Positions 60,303 through 64,000 of a DNA stretch of 64,000 bases are shown one piece after another; positions within the stretch are counted from its first letter, which is position 1; each line of letters begins with the position of its first letter. Position numbers and translations under genes: made by a program. The stretch is from DAIQNV01 sp038748775 (lineage in GTDB: Bacteria; Planctomycetota; Phycisphaerae; Phycisphaerales; UBA1924), in contig JBCDIT010000003.1 of the NCBI GenBank assembly GCA_038748775.1, forward strand, positions 62,001 through 126,000, given 5' to 3'. The notes beneath the pieces were generated by a model. The model did no database searches. It worked only from the letters and a program-made list of their open reading frames with translations, and was not told where the DNA came from.

Positions 60303-61133
60303 CTAGCGCCCCGACTCGATCCTCACCTCGCCCGAGGCGTACGTCGCCTCCGACTGGTCGGCGAAGCGGACACGCAGGCGGCCAGCGTCATCGACTCCGA
60401 GCACCTCGGCAGGTTCGGACCGACCGATCCGGACCATTCCATCCTGAAGGTAGGCCATCCGGTCTTCGATCGCTCGCCGGAGTTCAGGCGTGAACCCGGA
60501 GCGCACGAGTCGCTCTAGAAGTGGAACCACCCGATCGACAAAGGCGTCGACGATTTCGGCTGGGCGGACCACAACACCGGCGAACTCGGAGATGCTGATC
60601 GGCGGGAAGCGAGGCGGACCGTCGGCTGAACCAAGCGAAGACGTATCGTTCGCGACATTCACACCCACACCCACGATGAGAGGCGAGCCACCCGTCGGAC
60701 CGATCTCACGCTCGCACAACACGCCGGCGACTTTCTTGCCGCCGAGGAGCACGTCGTTCGGCCACTTGATCTGAACGTGTCGAGAGTCGTGCCGGTCGTT
60801 CGCGTTTCTGAGCAACGCGTCGATGGTGTCCGCGACCGCGAGCCCCACGACCAGCGGCGCTGTTGGAAGCACGTCACGATCGTCATCGGGAACACCTGGC
60901 CAAACGAGCGTCATCCACGCCCCGCCCTGAGGCGACGACCACGCCCGCCCCATCCGACCCCGGCCTCGGGTTTGCTCCTCCGCAGAGATCAGCAGTGGCC
61001 GGCGGAGGCCTTCGCTGGCGAGTGTCTTCGCGATGTCGTTGGTCGAGCCAACCCGCTCGTGATGAACCCGGTCGATCTGCACACGTCTCTCCATCATCTG
61101 GATGCGAGAGACTACGTCTTCCGCGATGGGCAT
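60303..61133 (-). CDS. birA: Biotin-protein ligase BirA (no DNA-binding domain)
   Basis: Attaches biotin to carrier proteins through biotinyl-AMP. The 276-residue monofunctional form has GSTNDIAKTLASEG, the biotin loop EEQTRGRGRMGRAWSSPQGG, KWPNDVLLGGKKVAGVLCE and a C-terminal domain ending EATYASGEVRIE. The N-terminal helix-turn-helix of E. coli BirA is missing, so it does not act as a repressor. Its likely substrate, a biotin carrier, is encoded 1.8 kb upstream. The start is uncertain: ATG 61133 or ATG 61097. Confidence 0.92.
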   Translation of the reverse strand: MPIAEDVVSRIQMMERRVQIDRVHHERVGSTNDIAKTLASEGLRRPLLISAEEQTRGRGRMGRAWSSPQGGAWMTLVWPGVPDDDRDVLPTAPLVVGLAVADTIDALLRNANDRHDSRHVQIKWPNDVLLGGKKVAGVLCEREIGPTGGSPLIVGVGVNVANDTSSLGSADGPPRFPPISISEFAGVVVRPAEIVDAFVDRVVPLLERLVRSGFTPELRRAIEDRMAYLQDGMVRIGRSEPAEVLGVDDAGRLRVRFADQSEATYASGEVRIESGR

Positions 61134-61171
61134 TCGAACGCGCAAGGTGACCGAGCGCGCATCTCGGGATG

Positions 61172-62734
61172 TCACCCACCCCCGAGTTTGCTGAGCAAGA
61201 CTCCCGCCGCGACGGCCGACCCGATCACACCGGCGACGTTCGGCCCCATCGCGTGCATGAGCAGGAAGTTCTGCGGGTCTTCGTCCTGGCCCATTTTGTG
61301 CACCACACGCGCCGCCATCGGGACAGCGCTCACGCCTGCCGCCCCGATCATCGGGTTGACCGGGTCGCCGCCGGTGCTCTTGCTGATCGCGTTCATCGCC
61401 TTGCCAAACAGAACGCCGGTCGCGGTGGCGATGGCGAACGCCGCAATACCGATCGCGAATATGTAGATGGTCTGAAGCGTCAAGAAACTGCTCGCGGCGG
61501 TCTTTGCACCGACGGTCACGCCCAGGAGGATCGTCACGATGTCGATGAAAGGCCCTTGGGCGGTTTTCATGAGCCGCGTGGTCACCAGGCTCTCTCGGAG
61601 CAGGTTCCCAAAGAAGAGCATGCCCAATAGAGGGAGCCCGCCCGGGGCAATGAACGCTGTGAGCAAGAAACCGGCGATCGGGAAGACGACTTTGACCGCC
61701 TGGCTGACCTCCTTGGGCTGAGCCATGCGGATCTTGCGTTCCTCGGGCGACGTCAGCAGCTTGATGATCGGAGGCTGGATGATGGGGACCAACGCCATAT
61801 AGCTGTACGCGGCCAGCGCAACCGGCCCCAAGAGATCGGGCGCGAGCTGGGCGCACGTGAAGATCGCGGTCGGCCCGTCGGCGCCGCCGATGATCCCGAT
61901 ACTCGCCGCTTCGGGAAGCGTGAATCCCAGAACGATCGCGGCGAGGAGGGAGCCGAAGATCCCGAACTGAGCGGCGGCCCCGAGGAAGAGCGTCTTGGGG
62001 TTGCTGAGCATGGGCCCAAAGTCTGTGAGGGCACCGACCCCCAGGAAGATCAGCGGCGGGTAGAAGCCGGCGAGGCCGACGCCGGCGAAGAGCCACCAGA
62101 AGACCGAGGCGTTGGTGGGGTCCTGTTTTTCGAGCGACCAGAGCACCGGATACCGCCCGTCACCGGTTGGCTCGAGCGCGGCGACGTGTCGACCGTTGCC
62201 CGCGTGATAGATCGCAGGAGCGAACTCGCCGGCCCAGTGCGGCGAGAACTTTGGCGTGAGAAACTGATGCGTGTTGACAACGATCGCGTCGTTTTGGCTG
62301 ACCAAGCGCTGACCCTCCAGCGGATCATCGATCTTTCGCACGACTTGGAGCGGGATGAATTCCCAGCTTTGTTCGTGAAACAGCCGACCGAGAACTTCGT
62401 CGTTCGTCCTTTCTCGCCAAGCCATCGCTTCGGCGAGTTGCTCGTCCGACAGCCCGGAATTCCGCCAGTCCGTGTCTGCAACATCGACCTCGTAGTACGC
62501 CAAATCCTCCTCACTCACCGGCCCGTCGTACACGCCGAGCGGAAGCTTGCTCGCGTCGTACGGCACGTTGCCGATCAGGATGCCGAAGCCGATTGGCACG
62601 AGCAGCAACGGCTCAAAGTTCTTCTTGATCGCGAGAAAGATAAAGAGCAGGCCGACGAGGATCATCACCCCGTTGGTCCAATGGAACTGACCGAAGCCGG
62701 TCTCGTTCAGATAATTGGTGATGGTCTCAAGCAT
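61172..62734 (-). CDS. Sodium-pumping decarboxylase beta subunit (OadB/GcdB/MmdB), enlarged
   Basis: Membrane subunit that couples decarboxylation of carboxybiotin to sodium export. The 520-residue protein keeps the family core: FGIFGSLLAAIVLGFTLPEA, ASIGIIGGADGPTAIF (the Asp-Gly-Pro region implicated in sodium translocation), PPIIKLLTSPEERKIRM and GVSAVPMAARVVHKMG. About 120 residues are inserted between the first two hydrophobic blocks (residues about 55-180; polar, possibly periplasmic) compared with 375-435-residue homologues. AGAGG precedes the ATG at 62734. The carboxyltransferase alpha subunit is not in the window. Confidence 0.93.
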   Translation of the reverse strand: MLETITNYLNETGFGQFHWTNGVMILVGLLFIFLAIKKNFEPLLLVPIGFGILIGNVPYDASKLPLGVYDGPVSEEDLAYYEVDVADTDWRNSGLSDEQLAEAMAWRERTNDEVLGRLFHEQSWEFIPLQVVRKIDDPLEGQRLVSQNDAIVVNTHQFLTPKFSPHWAGEFAPAIYHAGNGRHVAALEPTGDGRYPVLWSLEKQDPTNASVFWWLFAGVGLAGFYPPLIFLGVGALTDFGPMLSNPKTLFLGAAAQFGIFGSLLAAIVLGFTLPEAASIGIIGGADGPTAIFTCAQLAPDLLGPVALAAYSYMALVPIIQPPIIKLLTSPEERKIRMAQPKEVSQAVKVVFPIAGFLLTAFIAPGGLPLLGMLFFGNLLRESLVTTRLMKTAQGPFIDIVTILLGVTVGAKTAASSFLTLQTIYIFAIGIAAFAIATATGVLFGKAMNAISKSTGGDPVNPMIGAAGVSAVPMAARVVHKMGQDEDPQNFLLMHAMGPNVAGVIGSAVAAGVLLSKLGGG

Positions 62735-62756
62735 CGGTGGCCTCTTCGAGCCCTGA

Positions 62757-62868
62757 GCGTGAGCGACGGGCCGGGGTGGCTTGCGGGGGTGTTCGGGGAG
62801 TCGCGCCCAACCATCGATTTGTGCGTTGGCCGCTGTCGGCCAGCCGCTGGCCGGCCCCTCGCTCACGC
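62757..62868. repeat. 18-bp near-perfect inverted repeat in intergenic space
   Basis: 62757-62774 and 62851-62868 are inverted copies of an 18-base sequence with one mismatch. Between them, GGCCGCTGTCGGCC and CAGCCGCTGG give further smaller palindromes, so a long branched hairpin can form. It lies in the 157-base gap between the biotin carrier and the decarboxylase beta gene, both on the minus strand, where it could uncouple their expression. Confidence 0.7.
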
Positions 62869-62891
62869 GCAGGGCCCGCGCGGGTCATCCA

Positions 62892-63260
62892 CTAGCTGAA
62901 CTTCACCAACGCCTGGCCCGCCTTGACCGAGTCGCCGGCCGCGACCATGACTTCGGTGACGGTGCCATCGCCCGGGGCCGTGACGGCCGATTCCATCTTC
63001 ATCGCTTCGAGCACGAGCAAGGTGTCGTCGGTCTTCACCGAATCGCCGGGGGCGACGGCCACCCGAACCACCGTGCCGGCCAGTGGGCTGGGAAGGTCGC
63101 CGGTGGCGGCGGGTCCGGACGCATCTCCGGCGGTGGCCGGTGCCGTAGCCACAGGAGCCCCAACCGGGGCCGCGACTGGGGCCGCGACTGGGGCCGCCTG
63201 ATCGAGCATTTCGACTTCCACGTCGTAGGTCTTGCCCTCGACCGTGATCCGCATTCGCAT
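62892..63260 (-). CDS. Biotin carboxyl carrier protein of the sodium-pump decarboxylase
   Basis: A 122-residue biotin carrier. It opens MRMRITVEGKTYDVEVEML, has an Ala/Pro linker with repeated APVAAPV units (residues 22-60), and ends in a biotinyl domain with Lys88 in LEAMKMES. This matches the gamma/delta or carrier domains of oxaloacetate, methylmalonyl-CoA or glutaconyl-CoA decarboxylases. GGAGGGG lies six bases before the ATG at 63260. It precedes the beta subunit gene on the same strand, with a large hairpin in between. Confidence 0.9.
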   Translation of the reverse strand: MRMRITVEGKTYDVEVEMLDQAAPVAAPVAAPVGAPVATAPATAGDASGPAATGDLPSPLAGTVVRVAVAPGDSVKTDDTLLVLEAMKMESAVTAPGDGTVTEVMVAAGDSVKAGQALVKFS

Positions 63261-63429
63261 GCTCACCCCTCCGAAGTCCGCCGCGCCGGTCTTTATCATT
63301 CCACCTATTCAGGCGGTATTTGCCGCGATCCGAGAAAGCCGACCTCAACGTCGTTCATTGAGACTACCGAGCGGCGCCTCTGGGGGCCAACAGCCCCCGG
63401 ACTCGCTTATAGGCCAATGCGCAGGCTCG

Positions 63430-63458
63430 TTGACCGAGCTTGGAATCCCTCCTAGCGT
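63430..63458 (+). promoter_or_regulatory. Predicted sigma70 promoter of rpmF-plsX
   Basis: TTGACC (63430-63435), exactly 17 bases, TAGCGT (63453-63458). The leader would contain a six-bp GGGCGG/CCGCCC hairpin (63471-63491) before the rpmF Shine-Dalgarno. Confidence 0.5.
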
Positions 63459-63511
63459 TGCAGCCCTTCCGGGCGGCCCTGGGGCCCGCCCACGCACACG
63501 GAGCCTGAAGC

Positions 63512-63709
63512 ATGCTTCCCGCCCAGCGACAGAGCCACGGCCGCACCCGCCGCCGCCGTGCCCACGACAGCCTGAAGTCTCTCACGGTCACCCTCGATCC
63601 CCTGAGCGGCATGCCTAAGCAGCACCACCGGGCCTGCAAGGACTCGGGGTACGTCCGCGCCGGTCTTCGGATCAGCGTGCCCAAGCTCGGCATCAACGCC
63701 GACGGCTGA
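63512..63709 (+). CDS. rpmF: 50S ribosomal protein L32, zinc-free form
   Basis: A 65-residue L32. RTRRRRAHDSLK matches the conserved SRRDKRRAHDAL segment. The zinc-binding cysteines of the usual C+ form are mostly gone: DPLSGMPKQHHRACKDSG keeps only one Cys, so this is a C-minus paralogue. The tail RISVPKLGINADG is longer than standard. A GGAG leader precedes the ATG at about eight bases. rpmF followed by plsX is a widely conserved order, which supports the call. Confidence 0.88.
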   Translation: MLPAQRQSHGRTRRRRAHDSLKSLTVTLDPLSGMPKQHHRACKDSGYVRAGLRISVPKLGINADG

Positions 63710-63782
63710 CCCAGCCTCGTCTCAAGACCAAATCACGTTGAGCGTGTCGCACGCTCCGTGAGCCCAATGGAGTTCGTTCCAC

Positions 63783-64000
63783 ATGCGGATCGGCGTCGAT
63801 GTCATGGGCGGGGACCATGCCCCCGACGAGATCCTCAAGGGTTGTCTCGAAGCGCTCGAGTTGCTTTCGCCGGATGACACGCTCGTGCTCATCGGTCCCG
63901 AGGGTGAGATTCGAGAGCACGTCTCCGAGCGAGGGATCGACGACCCCCGCATCGAGATCGCCCACGCGCCCGACGCGATCGGTATGGACGAATCGCCGGC
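63783..64000 (+). CDS. plsX: PlsX, phosphate acyltransferase (start of gene, truncated by window end)
   Basis: The first 72 codons of PlsX, which makes acyl-phosphate from acyl-ACP for phospholipid synthesis. MRIGVDVMGGDHAP with the diagnostic GGDHAP and a VLIGPEGEIREHV segment identify it, and DAIGMDESP is the conserved region that follows. It lies 73 bases after rpmF. The rest is outside the window. Confidence 0.92.
   Translation, partial: MRIGVDVMGGDHAPDEILKGCLEALELLSPDDTLVLIGPEGEIREHVSERGIDDPRIEIAHAPDAIGMDESP

Overview
The window is a GC-rich, densely coded chromosomal segment from what is most likely a planctomycete of the Phycisphaerae type. This is inferred from gene content; no rRNA is present. 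The pointers are several secreted proteins with PEP-CTERM-like anchors or paired dockerin-type calcium repeats, a prepilin-like gene with a long variable body, a chlamydial Hc1-type mini-histone, two unlike tandem clpP genes, and an SRP RNA near dnaX-ybaB. There are no tRNA or rRNA genes, CRISPR arrays, integrases or transposases, so most of the window reads as core genome with a few rearranged patches.

Layout. 0-12 kb is almost all minus strand: a PEP-CTERM protein; a tight unit of Hc1-like histone, FabZ-like dehydratase, degenerate UvrC-like protein and manA; a HAD phosphatase-rsmA-phosphotransferase unit; a diguanylate cyclase with a signalling-type partner; and murG-ftsW. 12-22 kb: a PEP-CTERM protein, rimO, an MshEN-domain protein, clpS, mnmE, a gamma-glutamyltransferase, a large yidC and a metallophosphoesterase. 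22-30 kb: clpP1-clpP2, a HAD hydrolase, an inverted heptamer-repeat array, an AtoE-type transporter, argS and small conserved proteins. 30-42 kb is the more accessory part: a secreted transglutaminase-esterase fusion, an SGNH-like dockerin protein, a gamma-carbonic-anhydrase-like protein, a GlxA-type regulator with RidA, aqpZ, a secreted GH13 enzyme followed by a relic of an aquaporin 3' end, a YacL-like PIN/TRAM protein, SRP RNA, a tyrosine-phosphatase-like protein and a frameshifted SEC-C gene. 43-50 kb: dnaX with a probable programmed frameshift, ybaB, a Nudix-like protein, a three-part glycosyltransferase and a pilin-like protein. 52-57 kb: a five-gene export operon (DUF2085 protein, TolC-like lipoprotein, adaptor, FtsX-like permease, ATPase). 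57-64 kb: a second glycosyltransferase of the same fused architecture, an acetate CoA-transferase, birA, a sodium-pump decarboxylase beta subunit with its biotin carrier, then rpmF and the start of plsX.

Two observations stand out. First, dnaX ends its short (gamma) frame on a G GGA AAA GCC TGA context, and the tau C-terminal domain lies in the -1 frame. The tau frame then runs exactly into the ybaB start, which argues for programmed -1 frameshifting rather than a sequencing error. Second, many transcription-unit heads lack a Shine-Dalgarno and carry a TANNNT box exactly six bases before the start codon. This predicts leaderless mRNAs, and I used the pattern to choose several starts. Other genes (clpP, aqpZ, birA-cluster biotin carrier, dockerin proteins) have ordinary Shine-Dalgarno leaders, so two modes of initiation appear to coexist.
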